A stretch of 64,000 nt of DNA from Naematelia aurantialba (taxonomy: Eukaryota; Basidiomycota; Tremellomycetes; Tremellales; Naemateliaceae): NCBI GenBank assembly GCA_021527695.1, contig JAKFAO010000006.1:1488001-1552000 (forward strand), written 5' to 3'. The notes under the pieces are model-generated. The model did not search any database. It was not told the DNA's origin and saw only the letters and a list, made by a program, of their open reading frames with translations. Below, in pieces: positions 46,621-58,954 of the stretch; within the stretch, counting starts at the first letter, position 1, and every line of letters begins with the position of its first letter. The translations under genes were made by a program, and so were the position numbers.

Positions 46621-48998
46621 CTACGGCAGCTCGAAAGTGGGATCTTCATCGTCGACATAGTACCTGCCGCGCTCGTGTCAGCTCGCTTCGACTGACGCAA
46701 TGAATGCGCTGTTCTCGTGCTGTTCGCGTGCTGGCGCGTTCTTGTGCTTTCGCGATCGGCAGAAATGAGGATGAGAGGTGCAAGGAAGCAAGGAAGCACG
46801 GTCGACTCACATCCGGCCATTCTTCCATGCAATTTTGTTCCCCCACGCATCCTTCTCCTTGACCTTGAAGTCTGCGGGATTCGTAGTCGGCACTTCTCCG
46901 TCCGCGAGATCTTCGGGCCGCAGCTTGTCCGCCCAGGCGGGGATCCACGCGTTGCGCAGCTCGTCCCACTCGACATCGCGGGCGTACTGGCCGCTCGAGT
47001 CGGCGCCCGCCAGCGCCTCTTGGGCGAGCACCAGCTCCAGCGCCGAGCGCGTCATGAGGTGGCCTTTGTATTCCCACACACTGGCCTCGGACGCCGACGA
47101 TCCCGACGCCGAGTGCGACGGCGACGGCGGCGTCGTGGTCGCTGATGCTGATGCTGATGCTGATGCAGCGGCGGTCCCAGCTGTGGGGGTCGCAGGCGAC
47201 GGAGTCGAGTAGTACGGGGACGGAGCAGCTTTGACGCCGGTGCCGAAACGCGACTCGAGCGACGGCGCGTCCAGAGCCTCGTACCCCCCGTTAGAGCCGC
47301 TCGCACTGCCGTCCCCACTGCTGCTGTAGAGCGGAGAGAGCGGGGGTTCGGCAGGGGAGAAGAGAGGCGAAGGGATGGGCGATGAAGTGTCGCTGCTGGC
47401 GTAGATGGGAGAGGCAGTCACAGGGCTCGGACTGGGCTCGGTCTCAGTTGATGCTTGTCGCGTGCTCGAAGCTGGTGTGCTCCATCGCGACGAAGCCACG
47501 CGCACTTGAAGCTTCGACCCAGAAATGCAGAAAGCAGAAAGAAATGCAGAACAGGACAAGATGTATGGCGAGCGGCAGAGACGGAGAAGAAACACGAGGC
47601 ACGCGTTAGCAACGACAGACTCTCCGTCGCCCAGTGGGAGGACTGATGAGGCGACTGCCAAGGGCTCACCTGTTTGACCAGCACCCCGATCGCCCTGTAC
47701 GCTTCTCTGGCGACTTCATCGTCCAGCTCCTCCCGCGGTAATGCCGACGCAATAGCAATGATCGATTCGGCCGCTCTCCTGAACCTGAATTTGCCACTGA
47801 TCAGCTCCGTCTCCGTTCGACAACACGCCGTCCGTCGTCCGAGCATCCTACCCCGCCCCTGCGTTCCACGAACGTTGCTTTTTGAAATGAAAAAAATCGA
47901 CAGGCGCGGATGATTCTATGGAAGAAGCGGGAACTCACGTCACGAGATTATTCTGCTCAGCCACAGCTTTATCGAGCACCTCGCGAACCTCGCCTCCCAA
48001 GCCGGCATCAATCACCTCCGCCTGCCAGATCACCGCTTCGATGATGGTGACGTCCAAGAGGTAGTCGGGTCCTTCAGCAAGGACCTGTAGCAGCGTGGAC
48101 AGCGCCGACAGGGAAGCCGAGTTGGGTGCGAATGGGATTTCCGAGAGGGTCGAGGACACTCGGAGGTATATCTCCGCCAGTGTTTCTGTGGTCACTTTCA
48201 GCGCATTTCATGTCGGTGGATCGAGAGACTGACGGAGAGTGGGCAGCTCCCGCCCTTCTGCATAGTTACGCAGATCCAGGAGCTCGTCACGCTGCGCCTC
48301 GAGTAGGTTGACGATACGGACCATCAGGCTCGCGCCGCGGCCACCTCCGCCCTCTGCTAAGAGCGTCTCGGCAAGATCTGAGGCGTCAGCGCGTCGCCGC
48401 CGACCTGGGTCCTGGCGACTTGAGTATTGGTGTTTCTGCGATTTGTGGATTTGCATTGAACGCAAGACGAAACGGCAGCAAGAGGCGGAGATACAGGAGC
48501 CGATGAGAGAGGAACAAGGTCATTGTAGAGGGGAGAGGACGGAGACCCACTGAGAGCTTCCGTGCAGGCATTCACGGCCTTCCCCCACGCTTGTCCCGAA
48601 TCACTCGACTCCTCTTCAGACAACACCACTGTCCCCCTAGCCCTGCCCTTGCCCTTACCCGTCCCCTTGCCCTTCCCATACCCTTCGATATCGGACGTAG
48701 AAATCGGCGCCAGGGCAGACCACTTGCCGTCCCCTGAACCAGCTTTAACCAGTCTCCTGCTACTGCGTTTCCGCAAGACGCCCCGCCGCGAGCCGCCGCC
48801 CGTGTCTGTGTCCGTGTCCGTGTCAGCGCCCAACCCCAGATCCCGCATCGCGTCGGCCAGTCTGTGCAGCGCATCGTCGTTGTTTCTCTCCCCTTCAGCT
48901 TCTTCCGCGCGTTGTTGTCGACGGAAAGCGTGAGAGGGCGCCGACTGTGCTTGACCAGGGACGGTCGGCTTGAACAGTTGTTTGAGAAAGTTGGGCAT
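46621..48998 (-). CDS. Unrecognised spliced protein with helical-repeat-like middle
   Basis: Start MPNFLKQLFKPTVPG. The N-terminal region is basic and disordered with Asp-Thr repeats (ADTDTDTDTG) and Lys-Gly repeats (GYGKGKGTGKGKGRA). The middle, built from several exons, is Leu/Ala-rich and looks helical (LMVRIVNLLEAQRDELLDLR, TLAEIYLRVSSTLSEIPFAP, LDVTIIEAVIWQAEVIDAGL, AESIIAIASALPREELDDE), as in armadillo/HEAT-type folds. A Ser/Pro-rich linker and a conserved-looking end (EWDELRNAWIPAWADKL ... DAWGNKIAWKNGRMYYVDDE, then DPTFELP) follow. The last 15 residues come from a separate small exon. I do not recognise the family; the regular exon phases and the strong contrast between disordered and hydrophobic parts indicate a real gene. 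Confidence 0.65.
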
Positions 48999-49333
48999 GG
49001 TCACAACTGCAGCAGCACCTTGTCGTGTTTGTCAACTATCAGTACCAAGTGTCAAGTAACAAGGATCAAGTATCACCAAGAAGCCTGACAACACTGCCCC
49101 GAGGTGCAGAGCAAACTCACAGTGCAGTGTCTACTGACGACGCACGAAATCAGGGAGAAAGCCATCAAAGGATCGTCTGGTCAGAGGGGAATCATTGATC
49201 AAAGGGCGCGTCAGTGGCAGCATGCAGTGTAAGGTGCATCGCCCCTTCGAGAAAGGACTGACAAGATGACAATATACATGCTCGACTTGTCGATACCCAT
49301 CTCGTCGCTGAATGCAATGTTTGCTATGCGGTA
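48999..49333. other. Gap between the unrecognised gene and acetoacetyl-CoA synthetase
   Basis: 335 bases. It must contain the promoter of the gene starting at 48998 and the 3' end of the acetoacetyl-CoA synthetase transcript. It includes a TATCAGTACCAAGTGTCAAGTAACAAGGATCAAGTATC stretch with a repeated CAAGT word. No gene seen. Confidence 0.55.
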
Positions 49334-51869
49334 TCATGCAACTTCCGCCGCCCTCAATGCCTCTCCAAGCAACACATACTCTGCCAGACAAGCCGGATTC
49401 CGCAGAGTCGCCGGATTGATGGAAGATGCTGGTGCTCCATTTATGATCTTGCGTATTGGAATTTCGACACGCTTGCCAGTCAAAGTGACGGGGACATCAC
49501 TGACATGAAGAATCTACCACGCAATGTATCAATGGGGCCGTCAAGGGGGATGACAATCGGCCGAGTAGTCACCTTCGCTGGAACATGCCGTGCACTCCGA
49601 GCCTTCCGTATCGCAGTCTTGATGCACTTGGTCACCTCATCATCTAGCTTCTGATCGCCTTTCATCTGTAACCATCAATACACTTCTTGAAAAAACAGAA
49701 AAGAAAAAACTCGTACGGACCTTGACGAAAAGCACGACCTTCTCATCGCTGCCGCCGTCAACCATCAAGCCCACCACAAGGGTCTCCTCGACTCCCATTG
49801 CCGTGAACTCGGGGCTCTCCAGCACAGAATAAATGTCCGTCGGTCCGAAACGTATACCGCCGGGGTTGAGTACACCGTCTGATCGACCGAGCATGAGCAA
49901 TCCGCCTCCATTGCCTGATCTCGAAGAGGTAATTTGGACGTAATCTCCGTGATCTAACAACAACTGTCAGCCATGAATCTTGTCTAAGGGCGTCGTCCAC
50001 GTACACCATGTACCTCTGTCGTCTTTGAAATACGATTCTTGAAAGCGTTGTTCGGCAGCTGCAACTTCTGCATCGGGAAAACCGCTATTTGGGAGTGGCC
50101 AAAAGCCTAGAGGTTCAATGGGGAATGATTGATGACAGATTAGCTCGCCCGGTAGACCAGGCTCATTCGCCTTGACATCTAGCGCGCTGGGAAGAGTCAG
50201 CTCTTGTAGCGCCAGGAGGCGGCACAACACTTACAATCCTAGCATTCTCGCTTGAATCTCGCCTCGATAAACGGGTAAAGCCGTGCATCGTCCTGCAAAC
50301 ACCGAGCATATATCCGTGCCGCCCGTCACGCTACCTAGCAAGACGTCTCGTTTGACATGCTGATAAATGAAGTCGAACAGCTGGGGAGGGAGAGGTGACC
50401 CTGTCGACAGGATCTGACGCAAGCTCTTTAGGGAATGGTGCTTGCTGACTTCGAGATAATGCTTGGATATCTGTTCGATCCACTTTGCACTTGTGCCGAA
50501 GATGGTAATACCGAAGTCGTCGACCATGCGCCACAGAAGAGATGGATCTTTGAGGGGAGAGCCTTCGTACAGCACGATCGTTGCGCCGGTGGCAAGACCA
50601 GAGACAAGATACTGGAACATCATCCAACCGCTAGTGATTCGTCAGCCTCATTAAGATCACCTGAGAAGTCGAAGCAACTCACGGAGTGGTGTAGTAAAAG
50701 TACACATCCTCTCGTGACATATCTCCGGCAAGCATATGTTCGCGTAGCGAGTCGAGCAACATACCGCCTTGGCGATGAACGATGGCTTTCGGCTTCCCTG
50801 AGGGTTATCAGTGGCACGCGGAAATGACTCGGTCACAGAGTTAGGGCCAAATAAGAGCAACTGGCAGATAGGGCCATTGACAGTCTATGCAAACTTGCCT
50901 GTTGTGCCACTTGAGAATAGAATCCAAATAGGTTCATTGAAGCCTAGTCTGGTAAACTCCACTCCGTGTCCGTCGGTGACAAGGAAATCAGCCCATGGAA
51001 TTGTGTTGCTAATGGCAGGATCTGCGCGGATCTGAGCAATGTGTTCAGGAAGATGGGGAATGATGATTGTCCGTTCTGGAGGTTGCGAGAGGGATGTCAG
51101 AAGTTTGGAGAGGAGGGGAAGAAGTGGGCGTGCTGTCCCGGCGTAAACGACAGCGTTCGTGACAAAGAGTAACTTTGGTCTGATCTACGTATGCGTCATC
51201 AGCCGAGAGCTCGCTATTCTGAACACTGCGGGATGATTTGGACCCATATGGTATAGATTGGCACCCTCCGCTACTCACCTGCTCGAGCCGCTCAACGACG
51301 CCATCTACGCCGAAATCCGCCGCCGCTGAAGAGAAGACGCCTCCTAGACTCGACGTCGCCAGAAGCACCACCACTGCTTCGAGACAGTTCCCACCCCAGA
51401 ACGCCACCCTGTCGCCCTTGACCACCCCCACCTTCTTCATTCCCCTCTGTACCGCTCCTACCAGCTCATACAGTTCTTTCTGCGAGACACGGAGGGTCGG
51501 CGCGTCGTATCCCGGACAAGACTCGGATGTCTGAATGATAGCAATCTCATCGGGGTGGCCCAGGTGATGCCGCAGTTGGTTTTCAGCCCAGTTTAGCGAT
51601 GCGCCCTCGAACCATCTGGGATTATCGGCGGGCGTCGCATGTTCGTCCACGTATGGCCCCCTGCCCTTGTCGCCTACGACGCCGTGCCAGTCCCATACTT
51701 CGCTCCAGAAGTCTCCGCGATGTGACGTCGACCATTGCCAGAGGTCTTCGTAGGTCCGCAGGTCGAGTTGGTATGTCGCATTGATGTGTCTTCTAAACCG
51801 GTCCGTCTGCGAGGCTGCAGGATCCGGCGGCGCCCACAATAACTCGGAGTCAGCATGAAGGGTGGTCAT
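49334..51869 (-). CDS. Acetoacetyl-CoA synthetase
   Basis: ANL-superfamily ligase that converts acetoacetate, ATP and CoA to acetoacetyl-CoA in the cytosol, feeding lipid and sterol synthesis. Start MTTLHADSELLWAPPDPAAS. Family blocks in order: FWSEVWDWHGVVGD, FEGASLNWAENQLRH, GDRVAFWGGNCLEAVVVLLA, the P-loop-like ILFSSGTTG with KPKAIVHRQGGMLLDSLREH, VYFYYTTPGWMMFQYLVSGL, SLRQILSTGSPLPPQLFDFI, SVTGGTDICSVFAG, LLMLGRSDGVLNPGGIRFGP and the catalytic-lysine end DVPVTLTGKRVEIPIRKI. The TWYHGDYVQITSS hinge is present. The intron inside the SSGTTG/KPKA motif (50798-50898) starts with GC. The C-terminus reads YVLLGEALRAAEVA. Eight or more introns are present. Confidence 0.92.
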
Positions 51870-52136
51870 TCTACCTGGACACGACCGGTGCCTCGTACTC
51901 CCATATTCAAACTGAGAATGGATGTGGACAGCAGGACAATGCAAGCAAGGAAGCGAGGAAGAAGAGAAAGGAGGAAGCTGTCGCTTGCATTGATACCCGG
52001 CGGTGTAATGGGATTTGGTTCCGCAGTGGGGGGCTCGGTGGGGGAGAAAGAGGGGGAGAAGGGAGATGGGGAAGGCGGCGGCCATGGTGAGGGATGCAGC
52101 ATCCCCTCATCCTCCTCTATCAACACTGCGCACGAT

Positions 52137-53583
52137 ATGCTAGACCCGACGCAGTTCACCATAGTGATCGCCAGTCCCGAGCAGGAGGAGCAGCATGCTC
52201 GGGGCCAGTTTGTACCATGGGCAAGAGGGCGGTCATGGGAGGTCAGCTGTTTCGTTCCTCTGACTCCTCTGGCTGGTGCTTACTTGAGCAGGACTTCTTC
52301 GCCATTCATCAGCAAGAACGTACAGAGGGCACGTGGTCGAAAGACAACGGCCTGCTGACTTGGTAGATCTTCCCCCATCCCCGGCTGTTAGAGTGGCACT
52401 GACGACGCAGGGTGCTGGTGCGGTGGGATGCGCTGGACGGGGAGATATATGCAGGCTGTGAAACGTGAGTACATGGCATCGGCACCGTCTGTTGCTGACA
52501 CGTTGTCTAGGTACAGGCGAACAGCTCTGGTGAAGCGCAAGGGGAGCCAGCATGTCGAGTCCGCCACGACGTATGGCATAGCGTCGGTGATTACCCCGGT
52601 AAAACATCTCCGTGAGTCTAAACGACTCTCCCACACACTCGAGTCCTCTAGTCGCGCAAAGACTATGAAGATCATGAAGATCATGAAGCTCCGTAATACT
52701 TTGGCGTACTGACGTCGAATCACCAGGACAAGGATACGCCACCCATCTCCTCAAACTGCTGCACTACACGATTGGCAATCCGTCCTTTCTCCCTCCCTTT
52801 CCCTCGTCCTGGGGAAAGGAGCCTCCCATTTCACGCGGGATGCAACCACATGTCCCGAGGGCGATATCGTCCATCCTGTGGTCAGACGTAGGCTCCACGT
52901 TTTACGAAAAATGCACCATCGGCGAGTCCAGACCCGGCTGGAGCGTGCGTGACGACCGGTGCTCTGAGCTCGTGTGGAGACTGTTACCTCCGGAAGCTCA
53001 GGCCTCCAGCTCAGCGCATATCAAGGAGCTGTACGACGCCTCCGGCGTTGCCGGTGCTATGTCTGCCTCTCTGGAGCAGGCGTTACGGGATACCGACGCC
53101 AATCAACGTAGTATATGGACGACGGACCCCAATTCGCCAGGGGTGGTGGAGTTTGTAGCTGCCAAGGGGAGGTACGGAGCCCAGCCCGAAGAACGGGACA
53201 TGGCAAAACCTGAAGTGGTGGGCCTGAAATACCGCGGGCCGAATGCAGAAGACGACACGACGATCCTCTTTACGAATTACAACAGCACTCTGGGTCCGCG
53301 CCTACTCGTCACCTCGACGGTTGGATTGGAAACCCATCCAGAACGGCTGCCAGCGCTACTTGTCGCGTTGGACAAATGTGGCGCGGCGGCGAAACGCACG
53401 GAAGGTTGGATCTGGGGCTTGGACAAGGGATCTGAGCTTGTCAAAGCTTGGCAGAGTATTGCAGGCCGCGAAGCGCATTGTGGTCGACGCGACGAGAAGG
53501 ATGGACATCTTCTCGGCGTTGCATGGTACGGTGAGGAAGGAGACGTCGACATGCTTGACACGACTATGTGGAGCTGGTGTTGA
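52137..53583 (+). CDS. LYC1-like GNAT acetyltransferase
   Basis: Related to the yeast lysine N6-acetyltransferase Lyc1, a GNAT enzyme of lysine breakdown; the substrate here is inferred. Proposed start MLDPTQFTIVIASPEQEEQH. Later exons give DFFAIHQQERTEGTWSKDNG, LTTW-like strands, YRRTALVKRKGSQHVESATT and YGIASVITP. The acetyl-CoA-binding loop is GQGYATHLLKLLHYTIG (GNAT motif A, R/QxxGxG/A). The C-terminal half carries the Lyc1-type ISSILWSDVGSTFYEKC, a long middle, and NYNSTLGPRLLVTSTVGLET near the end. The final WSWC precedes the stop. The start could lie further upstream in a Glu/Gly-rich open frame (from 51855), but that segment overlaps the acetoacetyl-CoA synthetase start and looks non-coding. 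Confidence 0.78.
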
Positions 53584-53715
53584 TTGCCTGCATTGCATTG
53601 CATTGTGTTATTTCTCCTCCTTCAATGGGGTGCATGCATGAGATGGATACTTTTGATATGGATATTGAGATAGATGGAGACGGGAGATACTACGACTACA
53701 ACGCGTCGGATCAAG

Positions 53716-55556
53716 CTATGCTTGTACACGCCTTCCGTACTCGTAGAGCCACTCGATAGCGGCGGTGTTCGCGGCCAGCTCTGCCTCGGCTTGCTGTTGC
53801 TGGATGTACGCGTCGAACATGTCGCAGGCAGCGCGTTCCTCGGCGGTCATGATCGGCTTGGGCGACGATGTGCCCTCCTGGTTGATCTGAGCGCCGGGAC
53901 CGGGAGGGTTGGGGTTGCTGTCCGCGGAAGAGGAGGACGAAGAAGGACGAAGAAGGGGCCAACTGTTGGCGGCGACGGGGAAGGGGACGGGGACGGTGAC
54001 GGGGATGGCGGCTTGGGCGGACCAAGGTGGTGGTTGGTGGGGGAGGAAGGGCGCGGCCTGGGGGTTGGGCGCTTGCAGCGGCGGGGTGTCGAGTGGGGCC
54101 GAGACGGTTGGTGAAGTGCCGTCGGACGCGCGAGATCCCGTCGAGCCATTGCCGCGCGCTTCCTGTCGTTGCTTGTCCCCTGACACTTCGGCCTCTGTCG
54201 TCCGTCGTTGTCGCTTGGCCCCTCCTCTTGCCTGCTCTCCGCTGTTGCTGTTGCTGTTCCTGTTGCTGTCGCTGCCGCTCCAAGTCTGAGTCTCCATTTC
54301 CATCTGAGCCACCACCTCCATCTCTACATGCACCCCCTCGCCCGCCACCATCTCCTTCCTAGCCTTTCCCGCCCTGTTCCTCACCCGCCCCAGCTCCTGC
54401 ATCACCGTTTCCTCCTGCTCTCCCTCCTCGTCGCCTTCGTCGCCTTCCGCCTCCTCGTCCCGCTCGGCCCTCTTCCTCTTCTTCCCGGGGGCACAGAGGT
54501 CTTCCCACGACTTACCAGGGAGCAAGCAGCCATCCTTGATCTTCTTCTCGATCTCCAGCTGCTGCTTCGCGCGCGAGGTCGCCCAGACCACCCCTGGGAA
54601 ACGCACCCTGTGTGCGGCGTGATAGGCAGCACCAAAGGCAGCCCATCTCGCCCGCACGTCCGGGAGCGTTGCCCATTCGAAGGCGGCCAGCGCCGATCCC
54701 TCCTTCACGGGGATCGACAGCTGGCGCAGTCGAGCGGTCTTGAAGAAGAGAAACGCTGTAGCGATTACATCAGCTCCACTCGCATTTATAAGAAAAGAAG
54801 GGAGGCGATGTGACTGAGGTGGCGACTTTCCCGTCGGGAAATGGAAATGAAAGAACAAGGAAAGAGGAAGAGAAGGAGACTTACCCGAGCGGGGACGCTT
54901 CTCCCTCTTCGCCAGTTCGTAGGCGGCCGCGTCCACCTCGAGCTGCTTTGACACCCGGTCTTGCAGCTCATCACTGCCCAGTTCCAGCGGCGGGCACTCG
55001 AGAGCCTTGTCAAAGTGTGCCAGAGGCACATGCGACAAGGCTTTCTTTCCCTCTAGCCGGAACTGTGCGTGAGGCGCACCCTACGAACACTGTCAGCACA
55101 TTTTCTAGTCTCTTACCTTGGAGCGAATTTCTTCAAGTATCTGAGGGCATGTAGTCTAGTCTTCTTCAGGGGGATTGTGGGATGAGGTCGACATACCTGG
55201 ACCGTGACGATCTCCACCTTCATCCCCCTCACGACGCGAGTCTTCCCTCCCCCACTGCCGCCCGCCACTGCCGTCACCGCCGCCCCCTCCGCCGCCGCCC
55301 ATGCCATCGTCTCTGCAGACGACGAGGGCCAGGCAGATGACGACGAGGCCGAAGAAGACTCGTCGCCAGCGGCCGCAGGTCCCATGCTGGCTATCCAGGG
55401 GGGCGGCAATACCAACCCCCCGTCTATGGCGGACATGTAGTCCCTGGCGGCCTGGGCGGCGTCGCGTACCTCCCCGAACCGCATTCCCCTTGCGCGAGAC
55501 GGCCCTGCCATGGCCCCACCTACCTCTAGCCTACCTACAACGTCTACGGAGTCCAT
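53716..55556 (-). CDS. Probable nuclear protein with HMG-box-like segment
   Basis: Start MDSVDVVGRLEVGGAMAGPS (a second Met 15 codons on is equally good). After an Ala/Ser-rich N-terminus come exons with HVPLAHFDKALECPPLE and DELQDRVSKQLEVDAAAYEL. Next is a segment with an HMG-box look: NAFLFFKTARLR-like opening, LPDVRARWAAFGAAYHAAHR and VRFPGVVW. It is followed by a basic GKKRKRAERDEEAEG nuclear signal with an acidic run. The C-terminal part is very low complexity (Asn-Ser, Gly-Ala, Pro-rich; NPNPPGPGAQ) and ends in a helix rich in Gln/Ala and YEYGRRVQA. The HMG assignment is weak: length and Trp/Pro spacing fit, but there is no strong consensus. It may be a basidiomycete-specific regulator. 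Confidence 0.6.
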
Positions 55557-58500
55557 GGTATCAGTGTCCGTGAAGTATTCAAGGTCCTCAAGAGTCCAAA
55601 GGTCAAACAGTTGCGAGGATCAAGAGAACGGTAACGGAGAATGGCAACTAGTGAAGGGGAATGAGAAGGGGAATGAGATGGATTATGGAGAGAGGAGCTG
55701 TCGGAATACGCTTTATATGCCGATGAGGAGGGTCGCGAAAGAGCCTGCCCCTGTGGGTACCGTCTGGGGCTTGCAGACAACGCTCAGACATGGTGGATTT
55801 GCATAACAGCTGAAAATTGCCCACGGGCATGCCAGCTGCTGTCGCTTGAGGGAAGGAGCCGCAGGCAAGTCGTCCGGAGGCTGGACCTGACCAGGAGTCA
55901 TTGACTCGTAAGCGCTGACTCGACGGAGAGCCGGTGAAATACATGACGGGGTGAGTGGGCTGATCGAAGCTGCTTCCGCGGTATTCTGGAATTCGATTGA
56001 GTATGGGAGCATCCCGGCGAGAAGCGGATCGTGTCTGTAGACGGTCATCGTACCACCTAGGGGTTAGTGTGGACTGGTCAAGCCGTGGCTGGCAAGTGCC
56101 GGCGAGCTTCATCTGCATGCTGTGCTCTCATTCCCGGAATCCCGGATGGGTTTGTACCAAGTAGCTTTGCCGGGAATCGGCGCGCCGCTTGCAATCTTGC
56201 CACCGTTCAGCAGCAGCCATGCAATGTGTTGACGTCAGCACGCGAAACGTGACCCGCCTGATCTGACCGGCGTCATCATTTTATGGCCCCCCCCTCGCTC
56301 TCGTTCGTGGACCTGCTTCGTGGCTGGTCCCCGTTTGAATGTATTTTAGAACCAGGTTGGAGACATGGCCCCCGAGTCGCGGTGGGCCCACGTCAGACTC
56401 TGCTCCGGCGAGCTAGGCATTGCCGGGAGTGTGGAGGAGTGATACACTCTGCAAACCATGAGGGTTGGCGCGTGCTGAGCGGGTCGGTGGCGGGTCGCGT
56501 CCATGTCATGAGTGAGCATCACTGTGGGCTCCTTCACCGTCGCGTCGGGTTCCTCTACATCAGCTTCCTTACTATCACCGTTGTCATTGTCGGCTCCTTC
56601 GTTCGTCGCCTTCGTCGTCAACTTCCCCTTCGGCAGCTGCCTCGGCCCCGTAAATTCCCCCAGCGCCGAGCTACTGTTGTACTGTCTTTCTTCATTTCTT
56701 TCTTCGTTATTCTCTTCGTTATTCTCTCTTCCTTCTTGCTTCTTGACTCTTTCTTCTTCTTCCATCGACGGAGCGTGGAATGTTCCCATAACACGTCGCC
56801 CCGAGGACCCCCTGGCATGGTGAGCAACCATCCACGAGAGCATGCGTTGTCAGAGCATCGTCAGCGTACCGCAAGAACTTCAAAGACCGCAGCATCTTCA
56901 GGCCAGTCAGACCGCGGGTCAGGGTTAGTATCATGAATCAACCTTCGACTTCTTCGCCCACCAGAACTCGACGAGTCCAGCAGGCCGCTGCTGCGTTCTC
57001 GGCGTCAAGCAGCCCGTGCTTATACGCAACGGACATGCAGCTCACATCAACGACCGTATCCTGACCTAGCGGCATCGAAAGGCAGCTTCACCTTGGTACC
57101 ACGACGACTGCCGTCGCGCTACCTTACTATCTGGGTGGTATACGGTGCCACTCGAGCTATTCTCAGCCTGGTCAGAGCACGCATGGCAGTCCGTTTCGAA
57201 ACAGTGAGTGCGCGACGACCTCCAAGGGGCGGAACGATATCGATCTCGATGACGGGCTGCACACCCCGACACAACGCTTGGACGGACTGCGGGACGTCCC
57301 CGGGTGTCGACTCCCATCGGCTCCCATGAGTCGACACGTGCGGTTTGGCAAGCTAAGAATCAAGGACGCCAGGACTGAGCTCCGCATCCGCATAGAGTCT
57401 GAGGGTGAGCTGGGGATAGTGAATCGGTGAGCGCTGCCTTCTTCACGGCCTGTACCAGCCTTAAGGCTCGTCGCAGATCCAGCACAGGTCGGTCTGTACC
57501 ACTCGTGTGCTTCCTGCAAGAGCATCCACGCAGTTTCAACTCGATTATGAGGCAAGATAAGCATTGACTAAGCTGAGCACTCACACTCCTCCAGCTCCAG
57601 GTGATCAAGCCTTCAGCACACGCAAACGGTCTATCCTGACTCCTCCGCCCACTGTACGATGCTCGCATGGCAGCTTCTAACGCCAGCAGGCCAGGGCTGC
57701 CTCCCCTCGACGTGTCGGACTCGGAAAACCATCCAGTCCGAGGTCCGAACACCAAACGATATGCAAGCATTTTGGAGAGCTGTTCCGTCCTCCAGTCTGT
57801 GCGGCACCTCCCCGGCCTTGTCAGGGCTGCATGCGTCGCAGTGGGTGCCGTTTCGATCAGGCAGCGAAAGAACAGCGAGACGAATTCTAAGTCGGCCCAG
57901 GAAGCACTTCCACGTGGGCCGGAGGTTAAGGGTCCGTGTTAGCGCCTGTTGGTCGCCTGCGGCGTCCGAAATTTACGGTCCGAACAGATTGATCGATAAC
58001 GTTCAAGCTTCAGTCCACGAAGATTTTCAGTGGGGAATGAAGCCATGAGACTGCTAGGAGATGGTGAACTGGAGAGAAGAGGAATGATACAAGCGGCAGT
58101 GTGGGACACCCAAGGCACCGCTGCTTGGGAATATCTGAATTCCAGAGAACGTGTAGTAGACAAGACAAATGCATGAGGACGTGAAGGCTCCTTCAAAGAG
58201 AGACAGACACCGGATCAGTTGAGTATCGAGTTGCATGAAATTCACAAAAAAGATCGCATAGTCTGTGCCACCGAGCGGCGACCGACGGGGCCGAAATCTA
58301 GTCAATGAGTCTATGAGTGGCCAAGTGGCCGAGTGGCCAAGTGATCAACTTGCAGGCATTGTGCCCACAGGACACCTCTGGGGCTGAGAGTAGTCAAGAT
58401 CTTCTCGAGCCAAGTGAATGGCAGAAGTGAAAATCAAGGAGGTAGAACATGTAAGCAAGGATATGCATAACGTATCTGTTAAGAAGCTGCAAAGCACCTC

Positions 58501-58954
58501 CATGGATGATGGACTCTGACAGTACGCTTATGTCAGCCTACCTGTCCTAAAGACGAGTGCAGTCTTTACACTCCCATCGAAATGGTGATCGGCCAACGAG
58601 AGAAATTCGACACAGAGCGACCCTTCGTCATTGCGAACTGGGCCAGGGGGGCCATTTGCCACTCACCTGACCTTGATTCTGCGTCCTCTGAGTCAAAAAA
58701 CCCCAGAACCACGCAAGACATTTCTCACACCTTGGATAGAAAGACAATTCAAAGCGAAGCGTCTGCCAAGGATGTCTTGTGCTTGCCAGAGGAATAGATG
58801 GCTGACTTGTCGAGCATGAGCACTGCGCACGGACCCTGGCCATCTAAGAGGGGATACCAAATAAATTTCTTCCACCACACGCGACGCGACAACAAAGTCA
58901 ACTCGTGACGGCAATACGAAGACTTCATCGCGTGGACACTGGTACACCCGCACC
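55557..58954. other. 3.4 kb stretch without a recognisable gene
   Basis: No known domain could be read in any frame. The minus strand has exon-like fragments: VSCMSVAYKHGLLDAENAAA near 57040-56950, and VIEIDIVPPLGGRRALTVSK within about 57340-57120, preceded by an AG acceptor and LTLRLYADAELSPGVLDS at 57400-57355. They are in a common order but I could not join them in phase, so a spliced minus-strand gene or a decayed gene is possible. A Glu/Asn-rich minus-strand frame at 56843-56346 and a short plus frame at 57667-57942 lack support. Short words such as GTGGCCAAGTGGCCGAGTGG repeat at 58315-58345. Confidence 0.5.

Noticed and set aside
52240..53583. N-terminal extension of the LYC1-like gene to 51855
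   Set aside because: The added frame is Glu/Gly low complexity and covers the start of the opposite acetoacetyl-CoA synthetase gene.
56346..56843. 165-residue Glu/Asn-rich minus-strand frame
   Set aside because: Made largely from a TTCTTC/TTATTC pyrimidine run; no motif and no partners for splicing.
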